Positions 17,585-27,301 of a stretch of DNA of 64,000 nt are shown piece after piece. Position numbers and translations under genes: made by a program. Position 1 is the stretch's first letter. Every line of letters starts with the position of its first letter. Origin of the DNA: Vallitalea sp. Lineage in GTDB: Bacteria; Bacillota; Clostridia; Lachnospirales; Vallitaleaceae. Where the stretch lies: contig NZ_JAOARO010000099.1 in NCBI RefSeq assembly GCF_025211055.1, positions 62,001 to 126,000 on the forward strand. Direction: 5' to 3'. The notes under the pieces were generated by a model that did no database searches, had not been told where the DNA came from, and worked only from the letters and a program-made list of their open reading frames with translations.

Positions 17585-17602
17585 ATTTATTCGCGAATAA
17601 AT
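17585..17602. promoter_or_regulatory. 18-bp perfect palindrome upstream of the oligosaccharide importer
   Basis: ATTTATTCGCGAATAAAT is a perfect palindrome with a CG-rich centre, standing out in AT-rich DNA 42 bases before the permease start. Candidate operator for a dimeric regulator. AraC-type regulators usually bind direct repeats, so a second regulator is possible. Confidence 0.5.
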
Positions 17603-17643
17603 TATACTATGATTAAAAAAATACTAAGTAAGGAATGGCGTAA

Positions 17644-18546
17644 TTGAAAATTAAAAGATTTTTTAGAAGATATGGACATTTATATGTTTTCGTGTTGCCA
17701 GGACTGTTGTTTTTTGTTCTTTTTAAGTATTTGCCACTTTATAATTTGCAAATAGCATTTAAAGATTATCGAATTACTAGACCTATCAATAAAAGTGAAT
17801 GGGTAGGATTGAAATATTTTAGCATGTTATTTACCAGTCCAGGATTTTCAGAAGCATTAATAAATACTATAAAAATAAGTTTTTGCAAAATTGTTTTTGG
17901 ATTCCCAGCTCCAATAATTTTAGCTCTATTACTTAATGAAGTTAAGAACCTCAGGTTTAAAAAAATGACACAAACACTCATATATTTACCACATTTTATC
18001 TCATGGGTAGTTGTTGGAGGGATAGTATATACCATGTTTAGCCCTTCAGGTGGTCTTGTTAATGAGTTGCTTGGTATGTTTGGTATAGAGCCAATTTATT
18101 TCTTAGGAGATAACAAGTATTTTGTATCATCATTAGTCTTGTCTGATATTTGGAAAGAAACTGGATGGGGTACTATTGTATATCTAGCAACATTATCTCA
18201 AATAGACCAAAGTCAATATGAGGCATGTGCAGTAGATGGAGCAAATAGACTACAGAGAATAATTTATATTACTCTACCAGCATTAAAAGAAGTTATAGTT
18301 GTACTATTAATCATGAGGCTAGGGAAAGTACTGACAGTTGGATTTGAGCAAATCATGATTTTAGGAAATCCACTGGTAATTCCAGGACGTCATGTGTTAG
18401 AAACATATACATATAATATGGGTCTTTTAAATCTTAATTACTCCTTAGCTACGGCAGCAGGGATATTCTTATCAATTGTAGCTGCAATAATGGTTTATGG
18501 TTCGGATAGAATTTCTAAAAGATTAGGAGGAAAAGGACTTGTCTAG
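17644..18546 (+). CDS. Oligosaccharide ABC transporter permease, LplB/YtcP-partner type
   Basis: A 300-residue inner-membrane permease with six helices. The EAA-loop contact for the ATPase is YEACAVDGANRLQRIIYITL near residues 195-215. The N-terminus RRYGHLYVFVLPGLLFFVLF is the LplB-type start. It begins with TTG at 17644. It overlaps the next permease by 8 bases and works with it and the lipoprotein at 19489. No ATPase lies nearby; this class usually shares an MsmK-type ATPase encoded elsewhere. Likely substrate: uronate-containing oligosaccharides (context). Confidence 0.88.
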   Translation: MKIKRFFRRYGHLYVFVLPGLLFFVLFKYLPLYNLQIAFKDYRITRPINKSEWVGLKYFSMLFTSPGFSEALINTIKISFCKIVFGFPAPIILALLLNEVKNLRFKKMTQTLIYLPHFISWVVVGGIVYTMFSPSGGLVNELLGMFGIEPIYFLGDNKYFVSSLVLSDIWKETGWGTIVYLATLSQIDQSQYEACAVDGANRLQRIIYITLPALKEVIVVLLIMRLGKVLTVGFEQIMILGNPLVIPGRHVLETYTYNMGLLNLNYSLATAAGIFLSIVAAIMVYGSDRISKRLGGKGLV

Positions 18547-19411
18547 GAAGAATATCGTGAAAAAAAGCAAGAAGAAGATTGAAGGATTTGATATTTTTCT
18601 AGTGGTTTTTTTAGGACTTATATGCATAATAATGTTATATCCATTTTGGTATACTTTTATTGGTTCTATTATACCGTACTCAGAATATTTATCAAAAACA
18701 TTTTTGCTGTTTCCTAATAAAATTGATTTATCAGCATATAGACAAATCTTTGAATCAGGAGATATTTTAAGACCTTTGTTTGTAACAGCATTTGTAACAA
18801 TAGTCGGTACGTTTTTATGTACTTTTTTTACAGCTACAGCTGCATATGCTTTATCAAAAAAATTCCCTGGGAGTGCGTTGATTGTTAATTTAATTATTTT
18901 AACAATGGTATTAAGACCAGGATTAATTCCTCAGTATATTAATCTGAAAAGACTAGGATTAATAAATAGTATATGGGTATATATATTACCAACATTGATT
19001 ATTGTATATAATTTTGTTATTATGAGAACATCTTTTGCGGCTTTTCCAAAAGATATAGAAGAATCTGCAAGAATTGATGGATGTTCTGAATATGGTATAT
19101 TTTTTAAGTTTGTAATACCATTATCAAAAGCTATATTAGCAACAGTAGCATTGTTTTATGCAGTACAATTATGGAATACATATAGTGCATCCGTGTTCTA
19201 TGTAACAGATAATAAGTTAAAAACAATTCAAGAATATTTAAGTAGAATAATTATGGAAGATCCTGAAGCAAATACAGAAGAAGTTAAGATTTTTTCAGAA
19301 ACTGTAAAACTAGCTAATGTTATTGTTAGTGTAACACCAATATTAATAGTATATCCATTTTTACAAAAATATTTTGTAAAAGGGGTTATGATTGGTTCAG
19401 TAAAAGGATAA
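18539..19411 (+). CDS. Oligosaccharide ABC transporter permease, LplC/YtcP type
   Basis: A 290-residue six-helix permease, partner of the preceding one. The EAA loop reads EESARIDGCSEYGIFFKFVI near residues 177-196, and the C-terminus FLQKYFVKGVMIGSVKG is the conserved LplC/YtcP ending. The TTG start at 18539 is preceded by AGGAGGAAAAGGA and lies inside the end of the previous gene, implying coupled translation. It forms the channel with the LplB-like subunit for sugar uptake. Confidence 0.9.
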   Translation: MSRKNIVKKSKKKIEGFDIFLVVFLGLICIIMLYPFWYTFIGSIIPYSEYLSKTFLLFPNKIDLSAYRQIFESGDILRPLFVTAFVTIVGTFLCTFFTATAAYALSKKFPGSALIVNLIILTMVLRPGLIPQYINLKRLGLINSIWVYILPTLIIVYNFVIMRTSFAAFPKDIEESARIDGCSEYGIFFKFVIPLSKAILATVALFYAVQLWNTYSASVFYVTDNKLKTIQEYLSRIIMEDPEANTEEVKIFSETVKLANVIVSVTPILIVYPFLQKYFVKGVMIGSVKG

Positions 19412-19488
19412 GTAATGTACTATAAGTATTATAAAACATAAGTAACATAAAAATTAATATAAAACTTATGACTAAAGGAGATGTTGTA

Positions 19489-21000
19489 ATGAAAAAAACG
19501 ATAGGTATTATTTTGAGCTTATTAATTATTGTTGGTGTAGTAGGTTGTGGACCTAAGGAAGGAAAAAAAGATTCTTCAGTAGATAAGTCCACTACCTTAC
19601 AGGGTGATGTTTTAGATTTTAGCAAGAAATTAGATATTAATATTACAGCTTGGTATCCAAAAGTTCTTAGTGAAGATGATGAAATTATTAAATTTATTGA
19701 AAATAAATTTAATGTTAATATTAAATATGAATTATTACCAGGTGCAGAATATGATAAAACAATTAGTATGAGGGTTGCAGCAGATAATCTTCCTACATAT
19801 ATGCGATTAAAACAAGCGGCTGTATATGCTAATCTTCGTGATGACGGCTATATAGTTAATATTAGTGAATATGCTGACAAATATGGATTTGATAATATTA
19901 AGAAATACTTATCAAATCCTGCTCTTGAAACAGAAAAAGAAGCAGATGGTTTTTATAAAATGCCAGGTAAAATTGGACCAGCATTACATGGTATGTATAT
20001 AAGAAAAGATTGGTTAGATAAGTTAGGATTGGAAATACCAAAAACATATGATGACTTATATACAGTATTAAAGGCATTTGCAGATAATGATCTAGATGGA
20101 CAAGATGTTGCACCATTAACAATGAATGGTTTGTTTTATTTGAGAAGATCAGTACCAGCCTTTACAGGTGTAAATGAGTGGGGTAAAGTTGATGGTAAGT
20201 GGACAAGTGAGCAAATGGTACCAGAATATAAAGATTTCTTGAGAACAATGAATAAATTTTATGAAGAAGATTTATTAGACAAAGAAGTATTTACACTAAA
20301 TAGAGCACAAGCGTTTGAAAAAATAGCTTTAGGTAAAGCTGGTTTGATTTATTCAAATGATGGATTTTTTAATACTATAAGAAAACAACTCTTAGATGTG
20401 AATCCAAATGCAGAGATTGTTCCAATAACACCTTGGATTAAAGGACCTAAAGGATCTCTACGACCTACGGGTATAGGATACTATGGATATGGTGTATTAT
20501 CAAATAAAATTCCTGAAGAAACTAAAGTTAGAATGCTTGCAATATTAGATTATCTTTTCACAGAAGAAGGTTCTAATCTAATTTGGAATGGTATTGAAGG
20601 AATTCATTATAATGTTGTAGATGGCAAAAAAGTTTTTGTTGATGAAACAAGGGAAAGAGATTTCTTTGGAATTCAGTATCATAGATTTGCACAATTTGTT
20701 GATTATTCAAAAGCTTATACTCTTCTTAAAGATCCATTATTAATTAAAAATGCTGAAGATGCAATGAAGGAAGAGAATGGATGTATTGACTATACATCAA
20801 GTTTTACATCACCAGTAGCACAACCAATTAAACAATTAATTACAGATATTGCTAATAAATGGACTGTAAACTTTATTACCGGTGAGGCTGATATTGATGA
20901 TGAAAAACAATGGGAACAATATATGAAAGAAATGAAAAAAGCAGGATACGATACTTATATTGATGAATTAACTAAATTTATGGCTGAAAGAGGTAAATAA
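19489..21000 (+). CDS. Oligosaccharide-binding lipoprotein (LipO-type)
   Basis: A 503-residue extracellular solute-binding lipoprotein of the large family-1 type that accompanies LplB/LplC permeases. The signal peptide ends in the lipobox VVGC near residue 20. The mature part is two-lobed and begins with an Asp/Lys/Ser-rich linker. The ATG at 19489 is chosen because AAAGGAGAT precedes it; an in-frame upstream ATG lacks a site. A strong terminator follows the stop by 10 bases, setting the importer apart from the sulfatase genes. Confidence 0.9.
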   Translation: MKKTIGIILSLLIIVGVVGCGPKEGKKDSSVDKSTTLQGDVLDFSKKLDINITAWYPKVLSEDDEIIKFIENKFNVNIKYELLPGAEYDKTISMRVAADNLPTYMRLKQAAVYANLRDDGYIVNISEYADKYGFDNIKKYLSNPALETEKEADGFYKMPGKIGPALHGMYIRKDWLDKLGLEIPKTYDDLYTVLKAFADNDLDGQDVAPLTMNGLFYLRRSVPAFTGVNEWGKVDGKWTSEQMVPEYKDFLRTMNKFYEEDLLDKEVFTLNRAQAFEKIALGKAGLIYSNDGFFNTIRKQLLDVNPNAEIVPITPWIKGPKGSLRPTGIGYYGYGVLSNKIPEETKVRMLAILDYLFTEEGSNLIWNGIEGIHYNVVDGKKVFVDETRERDFFGIQYHRFAQFVDYSKAYTLLKDPLLIKNAEDAMKEENGCIDYTSSFTSPVAQPIKQLITDIANKWTVNFITGEADIDDEKQWEQYMKEMKKAGYDTYIDELTKFMAERGK

Positions 21001-21010
21001 TATATTGAAT

Positions 21011-21050
21011 AAATTTAAAAAAGGATAAAATCCTTTTTTAAATTTATTAA
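21011..21050 (+). terminator. Intrinsic terminator after the importer
   Basis: AAATTTAAAAAAGGAT pairs perfectly with the arm at 21030-21045 around a 3-base loop, with the T-rich arm serving as tail. Probably a partial stop that lowers expression of the sulfatase genes relative to the importer. Confidence 0.7.
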
Positions 21051-21072
21051 AAATAAAGATGGTAAAATATAT

Positions 21073-21096
21073 AAAAAAGCATTAAAGTGCTTTTTT
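21073..21096 (+). terminator. Second hairpin directly before the first sulfatase
   Basis: AAAAAAGCA pairs with TGCTTTTTT around a 6-base loop and ends in six T, 26 bases before the sulfatase ATG. A second terminator or attenuator in tandem with the one at 21011. Confidence 0.6.
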
Positions 21097-21122
21097 ATAT
21101 GAATGTAGAAAGAGTGATTAAT

Positions 21123-22499
21123 ATGAGGGAAAAGAAAAATTTGGTTTTTATTATGACAGATCAACAAAGAGTAGATACTATTTTTATGGTACAAGATGGT
21201 AAAGAGGTTACACCAAACCTTAATAAATTAGCAAAAGAGTCCATAAATTTTAATAGAGCTTACTCTACATGTCCTTTATGTGTGCCAGCAAGAACAGCTA
21301 TTGCTACAGGAAAACATCCAACTTCTAATGGTGTTGTATTAAATAGAGGAGAGGTTGAACCAACAGATTATAAAGCTATTCATCAGTACTTAAGAGAAGA
21401 TGGCTATAGAGTTGCACATATTGGCATTAATCATGTAAGAGTTAAGCCTCATTTGACAGAAAGCGTTGATTTTGATGTATACATAGATGAAGATTCTTAC
21501 AAAGATTATGCCAATAGCAAGGGTATCAATCCAAAACGATGTAAAGAGGATGCTAGTGAAGTAACTGAAGATCAAAATGGAACATATGTTAAAAAAACTT
21601 ATTCTAATGCAAGAGTATCACAGTGGCAAAATGATGATATGGATCATAAAGATACCTATTTTTGTTCTAAGGCATTAGACTTTTTGGATACTATCGATGA
21701 TGACAAACCCTATGCTTTATTCTTATATCTATGGGCACCACATCCACCACTTGTTGTACCTAAGTCATATTACATAAAATTTAATCCAGATAAAATAAGA
21801 TTGCCAGAAAATATTGGTAAAACGACACTGAATGAATCTAAATCACATGAATTTAATTGCCCTAGACAATTAGCTTATACTGTTGATAGTGATTATTGGA
21901 AAGAAGTATGGTCTGCTCACTTAAGCTTAGCAAATTATGCTGATAATTTAATTGGAAAAGTAATAGATAAAGTTAATTCAATTAATAAGGATAACACAAT
22001 TACATTGTTTACGGTAGATCACGGTGAACATTTAGGGCAACATAATATGTACCAAAAAATGGAGATGTATGAACAAGCTATTCATATTCCATTCATGATG
22101 AAAGTACCAGATGTAAAACCAAGAGAGGTAAATGAAGTGGTATCTCATATAGATATACTACCAACTGTACTTGATCTACTTAATATTAAACATGAAAAGC
22201 TAGATGGGAATTCATTAAATGCTCTATTTAATGGTGGCAATCTATCTACGGATAGGATAGCGTTTAGTCAATATTCAGGAAATCGTCCTATTGTAAGTCA
22301 AATTAGACGGGCAGTTATCACTGATAGATATAAGTATGTTTATGATGTAGTTGGAAGTCCTGAATTATATGACTTAGAAAAAGATCCTTTGGAAATGGAA
22401 AATATAGCAGATAAAGAACAAGTTAAGGAAATCGTTTCTGATTTACATAAAAAATGCAAAGAATATTTTGTTGCACATAACGATTGGGTTAAATATTAA
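21123..22499 (+). CDS. Type I (S1) sulfatase, Cys-type, copy 1
   Basis: A 458-residue formylglycine sulfatase. The maturation motif CxPxR is CVPAR (Cys53, Arg57), so Cys53 should be converted to formylglycine by an anaerobic radical-SAM maturase, not encoded here. Metal ligands are MTDQQR (Asp13) and TVDHGEH in the C-terminal third. I see no signal peptide, so it probably acts on imported sulfated oligosaccharides in the cytoplasm. It is closely similar along its length to the sulfatase at 27302. The start at 21123 is taken as MREKKNLVF, the natural S1 beginning. The exact sulfate position attacked cannot be read from sequence. Confidence 0.92.
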   Translation: MREKKNLVFIMTDQQRVDTIFMVQDGKEVTPNLNKLAKESINFNRAYSTCPLCVPARTAIATGKHPTSNGVVLNRGEVEPTDYKAIHQYLREDGYRVAHIGINHVRVKPHLTESVDFDVYIDEDSYKDYANSKGINPKRCKEDASEVTEDQNGTYVKKTYSNARVSQWQNDDMDHKDTYFCSKALDFLDTIDDDKPYALFLYLWAPHPPLVVPKSYYIKFNPDKIRLPENIGKTTLNESKSHEFNCPRQLAYTVDSDYWKEVWSAHLSLANYADNLIGKVIDKVNSINKDNTITLFTVDHGEHLGQHNMYQKMEMYEQAIHIPFMMKVPDVKPREVNEVVSHIDILPTVLDLLNIKHEKLDGNSLNALFNGGNLSTDRIAFSQYSGNRPIVSQIRRAVITDRYKYVYDVVGSPELYDLEKDPLEMENIADKEQVKEIVSDLHKKCKEYFVAHNDWVKY

Positions 22500-22519
22500 G
22501 CAGTAAAAGAGGTGATTGA

Positions 22520-23986
22520 GTGAAAACACTATTTATAATGATGGATTCACTGAATAGACATTTTTTAAATGTATATGGTAATAGTTTTATTAAAACACCT
22601 AATATAGATCGACTTGCAAAAAGAGGTATTGTTTTTGAAAATCATTATAGCGGTTCGCTTCCTTGTATGCCAGCAAGACGTGAAATGATGACAGGAAGAT
22701 TTAATTTCATGGAAACACCATGGGGACCAATAGAACCTTGGGATGATTGTTTACCTGTTGAGCTAAAAAAACAAAAAGGTATATATTGTCATATGATAAC
22801 GGATCATTATCATTATTTTCATAGTGGAGGAGAAGTATACAATACTTTGTTTGATACATGGGAATTTGAAAGAGGTCAAGAAGGTGACTTTTGGCACCCA
22901 TTGGTAAAAGAACCCAAAAGACCTGTTTTCAAAGGAAAGAATAGAAGGCCTTATTGGGTAAACAGAGAATTTGCTGAGTTAGAGAATGAAGAAGATTATT
23001 CAACACCTAGATGTTTTAAAAGGGCTATTGAATTTATAGAGAATAATCATCAAGAAGATAATTGGCATTTGCATCTGGAACTTTTTGATCCCCATGAACC
23101 TTTTATGTGTCCACAGAAATATATTGATATGTATAATGATTCTTGGGATAATCGCTATCATTTTGATTGGCCAAAGTATGCTCCAGTTGAAGAAGAAGAA
23201 GAGGCAGTAGAACATATTATTAATAGGTATGCTGGTGTATTAACTATGGCAGATCATTGGCTTGGTAAATTGTTAGATAAGATGGATGAATATAATATGT
23301 GGAAAGATACAGTAATTATTTTCTCAACAGATCATGGACATCTTTTAGGTGAACATGGTTACTGGGCTAAGAACTACACATTTGATTACCAAGAACTAGT
23401 TCATATTCCTTTGATTATGTGTACGCCAGAAACAGCTTTTAAAAATAAAAAAATAACTGCTTTAACTCAGACAGTTGATATTATGCCTACTATAATGGAA
23501 CTTCATAAGGCACAGGTTTTTGAAACTGTTCATGGAAAATCTCTTTTACATTTATTAAATAAAGATGATGAAAAACATCATGATACAGTTTTATATGGCT
23601 ACTTTGGTAAGGATATTAATATTTTTGATGGACAGTATTCCTATTGTAGACAGCCAGTAGAGGATTCAGTTGTCTATCATCATACAGCAATGCCTAGAGA
23701 ATATCATGATTTTTGTGATAGGGATTTATTAAAGACAGCAGATTTTGGTCAATTTTTAAAGCATACGTATGGTATTTCCCATTTTAGATTAAAGAAAAAG
23801 TCATATAGGCACCATAATGCACCTGACTATAATATCATTTATGATATTAAGGATGACCCTAATCAGAGGAAACCTATAATGGATGAACAATTAGAAAAGA
23901 AGCTATCTCAAAAAATGATAGATATTATGAAAAGTTATGATGCACCTGAAAATGAATTTAAGCGAATTGGTTTAGATTTTATGTAA
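22520..23986 (+). CDS. Type I sulfatase, Cys-type, divergent copy
   Basis: A 488-residue S1-fold sulfatase with maturation motif CMPAR (Cys49, Arg53). The usual N-terminal Asp-Asp/Asp-Gln metal site reads MMDSLNR, with a single Asp9; the second site is STDHGHLLGEHG. This N-terminal variant and the long HFRLKKKSYRHHN C-terminus set it apart from the other three, so it probably removes sulfate at a different position. It starts with GTG at 22520 behind GAGGTGATT, 20 bases after the first sulfatase. No signal peptide is seen. A terminator-like hairpin follows 8 bases after the stop. Confidence 0.9.
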   Translation: MKTLFIMMDSLNRHFLNVYGNSFIKTPNIDRLAKRGIVFENHYSGSLPCMPARREMMTGRFNFMETPWGPIEPWDDCLPVELKKQKGIYCHMITDHYHYFHSGGEVYNTLFDTWEFERGQEGDFWHPLVKEPKRPVFKGKNRRPYWVNREFAELENEEDYSTPRCFKRAIEFIENNHQEDNWHLHLELFDPHEPFMCPQKYIDMYNDSWDNRYHFDWPKYAPVEEEEEAVEHIINRYAGVLTMADHWLGKLLDKMDEYNMWKDTVIIFSTDHGHLLGEHGYWAKNYTFDYQELVHIPLIMCTPETAFKNKKITALTQTVDIMPTIMELHKAQVFETVHGKSLLHLLNKDDEKHHDTVLYGYFGKDINIFDGQYSYCRQPVEDSVVYHHTAMPREYHDFCDRDLLKTADFGQFLKHTYGISHFRLKKKSYRHHNAPDYNIIYDIKDDPNQRKPIMDEQLEKKLSQKMIDIMKSYDAPENEFKRIGLDFM

Positions 23987-23993
23987 TTAACAT

Positions 23994-24019
23994 AAAAAGG
24001 GATTTAATCCCTTTTTTGT
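23994..24019 (+). terminator. Intrinsic terminator between sulfatase 2 and the enolase-family gene
   Basis: AAAAAGGGAT pairs with ATCCCTTTTT around a 3-base loop and continues in T. The third such hairpin in the locus, consistent with stepped expression inside one long transcript. Confidence 0.7.
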
Positions 24020-24076
24020 TTTAATAGTAATCATAATATGCTTCATTCAACATAAATAGGTGAAAGGGATGAGAAA

Positions 24077-25225
24077 ATGTTATATACTAAAGGAGAACTT
24101 AATTTTATAATAGAAGAAGTTGAAGTATACAAATATAATATTTTTGCAGAAAGACATTTTAGCTTTGGGACATGGACTAGTAGACAACATGCCTTTGTTC
24201 GAATAGTTAGTAAAGATGAAACAGGTTTTGGCGAAAATATTATATCCACTAATGTTCCAGAGATATCATTAGAAGAATGGGGGGGCTGTTTAAAAGCGTT
24301 TATTGGTCTTAGCATCAAAGAAGCTATTGAATTAACAAGAACAAAATACGAGAGTTGGGGCGGTAGATGCTGTGAAATGGCGGAAATGGCATTAATTGAT
24401 TTAGGTGGTAAACTCTTAAAACAATCGGCACTTGACATGCTGAATTTAATAGGAGATAAACCTGTATTCGGAGTTTATGTTATATTAAGTGATGATGTTG
24501 AGTATGTTAAAGAGCATGCTAAGTGGGCATATGATAATAAAAGAGCAACCTACATAAAAGTAAAACTTTTTGGTGATTTAGAATTAGACTCCAAAATAAT
24601 AAAAGCTGTTAGAGAAAATACAGATGAAAATACATTCTTAATAGGTGATGTTAATACAGGTTATGGTAAAGCTGTACAAAAAGATGAGATTGATGATATT
24701 GCAAAAAAATTAAATATATTGTTTGATTGTGGACTTGATGCATGTGAAGATCCAGCAGCTATGAGCCATGAGTTATGGATAGAATTACAGGGAAAAGTAG
24801 GAAAATTAAATTTAATTCCAGATGAACCAATGAGACCAGCACGTGTTGTTATTAATGAAAATATTGAAGGTATGGGACGTATCTATAATATTCATCCCGG
24901 TTGTATGGAATCAATTATTGATGCTGTTAATCTATCAAATAAGATTAAAGAGTTAGGTGCAAAATTAATGATTGGTGATGATAGTTTAATAGGTCCTGCT
25001 TGTACGGTATGGCAACAATTGGCTATTGGATTAGAGGCTGATTGGGTAGAAGCTATTGAAAAAGCAGGTGATTCAGATAATTTTAATAAAGCAATAATTG
25101 ATATTTCAACCACTACAGATGAAGAAGGAAGACTCTATTTGAATAAAAATACCTATGGCTTTGGCTTAAGCTTAGATATTAGTAAGCTTAAAGAAGATGC
25201 TGTAGATGTAATTACGTATAGATAA
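24077..25225 (+). CDS. Enolase-superfamily enzyme (mandelate racemase/muconate lactonizing type)
   Basis: A 382-residue enzyme with an N-terminal capping domain (1-120) and a C-terminal barrel. Catalytic KxK is IKVKLFG near residue 172, followed by metal ligands in GDVNTGY (Asp), CEDPA (Glu) and PDEP (Glu), and GDDS near the end. This pattern fits acid-sugar dehydratases or epimerases of the mandelate racemase subgroup. In this locus it may dehydrate or epimerise a sugar acid freed from the glycan (inference). ATG with AAAGGGATGA upstream; the next gene follows by 10 bases. Confidence 0.78.
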   Translation: MLYTKGELNFIIEEVEVYKYNIFAERHFSFGTWTSRQHAFVRIVSKDETGFGENIISTNVPEISLEEWGGCLKAFIGLSIKEAIELTRTKYESWGGRCCEMAEMALIDLGGKLLKQSALDMLNLIGDKPVFGVYVILSDDVEYVKEHAKWAYDNKRATYIKVKLFGDLELDSKIIKAVRENTDENTFLIGDVNTGYGKAVQKDEIDDIAKKLNILFDCGLDACEDPAAMSHELWIELQGKVGKLNLIPDEPMRPARVVINENIEGMGRIYNIHPGCMESIIDAVNLSNKIKELGAKLMIGDDSLIGPACTVWQQLAIGLEADWVEAIEKAGDSDNFNKAIIDISTTTDEEGRLYLNKNTYGFGLSLDISKLKEDAVDVITYR

Positions 25226-25235
25226 GGAGAAAAAA

Positions 25236-27251
25236 ATGAATAATTCTAAGTTTAAATATATTCTTAGATTTTGCATACAGCCAAATCATTTTGAAAAAGA
25301 AAGATTCGAAGATTTAGTTGAGTTTTGTAAACAAGCTCATATTGATGATGTTATGTTTTTTACTGATTGTGAGGAATTAAATCAAGGACATCCTACAAAA
25401 GATGAAATATCAGATTGGATGGTAATCATTAATTGGGCAAAGAAAAAATTACAAGAATACGATATTACAACATCTATAAATCCCTGGACAACACTTAATC
25501 ATGCAGATAGAGGAAGACAATTAAAACAAGGTCAGGATTTCAATCTTATGGTAGATGTGGAAGGGAATAGAGCCGCTTTATGTGCGTGTCCTATGGGAGA
25601 AAACTTCGGTGACTATCTATCTCACATATATGCTCATTTTGCTGAAATTACACCAGATTTAATATGGGTAGAAGATGATTTTAGATTTCATAACCATAGT
25701 CCATTAATGTGGGGTGGGTGTTTCTGTGATGAACATATGAAAGAATATAGTAAAAGAGCAGAAGAAAATCTTACAAGAAAAGAATTTATTAGAGGTATAT
25801 TACAACCTGGAAAGCCACATCCTTATCGTAAAATATGGCTTGATACTGCTAGAGATAATATGTTAAATCTAGCAAAAAAAGTAGGAGATAGTGTACATGA
25901 AGTTAATAAAGATGTAAAAGTAGGATTAATGAGTTCAGTTCCTAGTGTACATTGTACAGAAGGCAGAGACTGGACTGGAATTTTATCTAACCTAGCAGGA
26001 AATACACCTTTAGTCAATCGTCCACATTTACCAAGTTATCAAGAAGTAAGTCCACAATCTTATTTCTGGTATTTTAATACCATTAGTATGCAAACAAAGG
26101 CTATGGTTCCAAAGGAAACAATTATATATCCAGAAGTAGAGAATTCTCCTAGAACATTATTTTCCAAATCTAGAACATTCACTAATTTTCAAATTGAAAC
26201 TTCATTATTACTAGGTGCACAAGGTATAACAATGAACTTATTCAATGTTATGGGAAATGGTATAAATATGGAAGAAAAATACCAAGATAGTCTAGGTAAT
26301 ATAAAAGATTTTTTAGAAGAGATGGCTAAATTAGATATTCACAATGCTGATATGGATGGTATTAAGGTCATGTATAGTCCACTGTCTTCTTACACGAAAC
26401 ATACAGATAAAGGCGTAAGCATGAAGGAATTAGAACCTTCAGAGAACTTTTGGGCTGGAATTCTATCATCTTATGGTATAGCTAATTGTTATTGTGATAA
26501 TGATAATTTATGTAATGAAGTAGTAGCTATCTCTGGTCAATATTTTAGAAATTTAACCCAGATTCAAATTGAAAAACTATTGAAAAATAATTTTATTCTA
26601 CTAGATGGTGAAGCAGCATTTACATTATTTGATATGGGATATGGACAATTAGCTCAAATAAAAAATATGAAGTGGTATTCACAATATAGTGGTTATCAAT
26701 CTTATGATGAAGTTGCTAATGGAAAAACTTATTGTGGTATTAAACAAGCAAGAACAACATTACAAAGAGCAGTTGGTGGATTTTATGATATTGAGTATGG
26801 TAATGATGTAGAAATTATAACAAAAGCTAAAGATCCATATAACAATACCATTGGAGCGAGTGTGGTAGTAGCCAATAAAAATATATGCATATTACCAAGT
26901 AAAGGTGATAGTACCTATTATCAGGTACATTTAAATTGTTATAAGCAAGCTATTTTTAAAGATATTATTAAAAATAATATTATAGGTAAGCCAATTATTT
27001 ATACAGACAAAGCTCCTTATATAGGTGTATATGAATATAATTTTGCTCAAGAAAAAGTTATATTATTAGTCAATGCATCTCTGGACGATGCAGAGGGTAT
27101 TCATATTTATAACCTAAATAAAAATTATAATCAAATAATTGAAATAAGCAAATATAATGAAGAATTAGTTAGTAATAGAGTAACTTATAGGGATGGTATA
27201 ATTATAACAGATATGAAAGCACTTGAAGTAAAGGCATTAAGATTGATTTAA
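25236..27251 (+). CDS. Unrecognised probable TIM-barrel enzyme of the sulfated-glycan locus
   Basis: A 671-residue cytoplasmic protein I cannot place in a named family. Its layout resembles clan GH-A/GH42-like glycosidases: an N-terminal barrel (about 1-370) with acidic candidates at barrel-strand ends (DLIWVEDDFRFHNH near 145, IIYPEVENSPRT near 290), and GAQGITMNLFNVMGNG late in the barrel. A middle flavodoxin-like segment (ILLDGEAAFTLFDMG near 450) and a beta-rich C-terminus (VILLVNASLDDAEG) follow, as in GH42 trimerisation and C-terminal domains. Good AAGGAG ribosome site; flanked by enolase-family and sulfatase genes in one operon. A hydrolase acting on desulfated oligosaccharides is the best guess. 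Confidence 0.5.
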   Translation: MNNSKFKYILRFCIQPNHFEKERFEDLVEFCKQAHIDDVMFFTDCEELNQGHPTKDEISDWMVIINWAKKKLQEYDITTSINPWTTLNHADRGRQLKQGQDFNLMVDVEGNRAALCACPMGENFGDYLSHIYAHFAEITPDLIWVEDDFRFHNHSPLMWGGCFCDEHMKEYSKRAEENLTRKEFIRGILQPGKPHPYRKIWLDTARDNMLNLAKKVGDSVHEVNKDVKVGLMSSVPSVHCTEGRDWTGILSNLAGNTPLVNRPHLPSYQEVSPQSYFWYFNTISMQTKAMVPKETIIYPEVENSPRTLFSKSRTFTNFQIETSLLLGAQGITMNLFNVMGNGINMEEKYQDSLGNIKDFLEEMAKLDIHNADMDGIKVMYSPLSSYTKHTDKGVSMKELEPSENFWAGILSSYGIANCYCDNDNLCNEVVAISGQYFRNLTQIQIEKLLKNNFILLDGEAAFTLFDMGYGQLAQIKNMKWYSQYSGYQSYDEVANGKTYCGIKQARTTLQRAVGGFYDIEYGNDVEIITKAKDPYNNTIGASVVVANKNICILPSKGDSTYYQVHLNCYKQAIFKDIIKNNIIGKPIIYTDKAPYIGVYEYNFAQEKVILLVNASLDDAEGIHIYNLNKNYNQIIEISKYNEELVSNRVTYRDGIIITDMKALEVKALRLI

Positions 27252-27301
27252 AATAAAAAGTATAGCTTTGTCTAACAACTTATAATATGAGGAGAATAAG
27301 C

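Noticed and set aside
24077..25225. Calling the enolase-family gene galactonate or mannonate dehydratase
   Set aside because: The catalytic set is visible but the substrate-specific residues cannot be judged by eye, and a true mannonate dehydratase (uxuA) already exists in the window.
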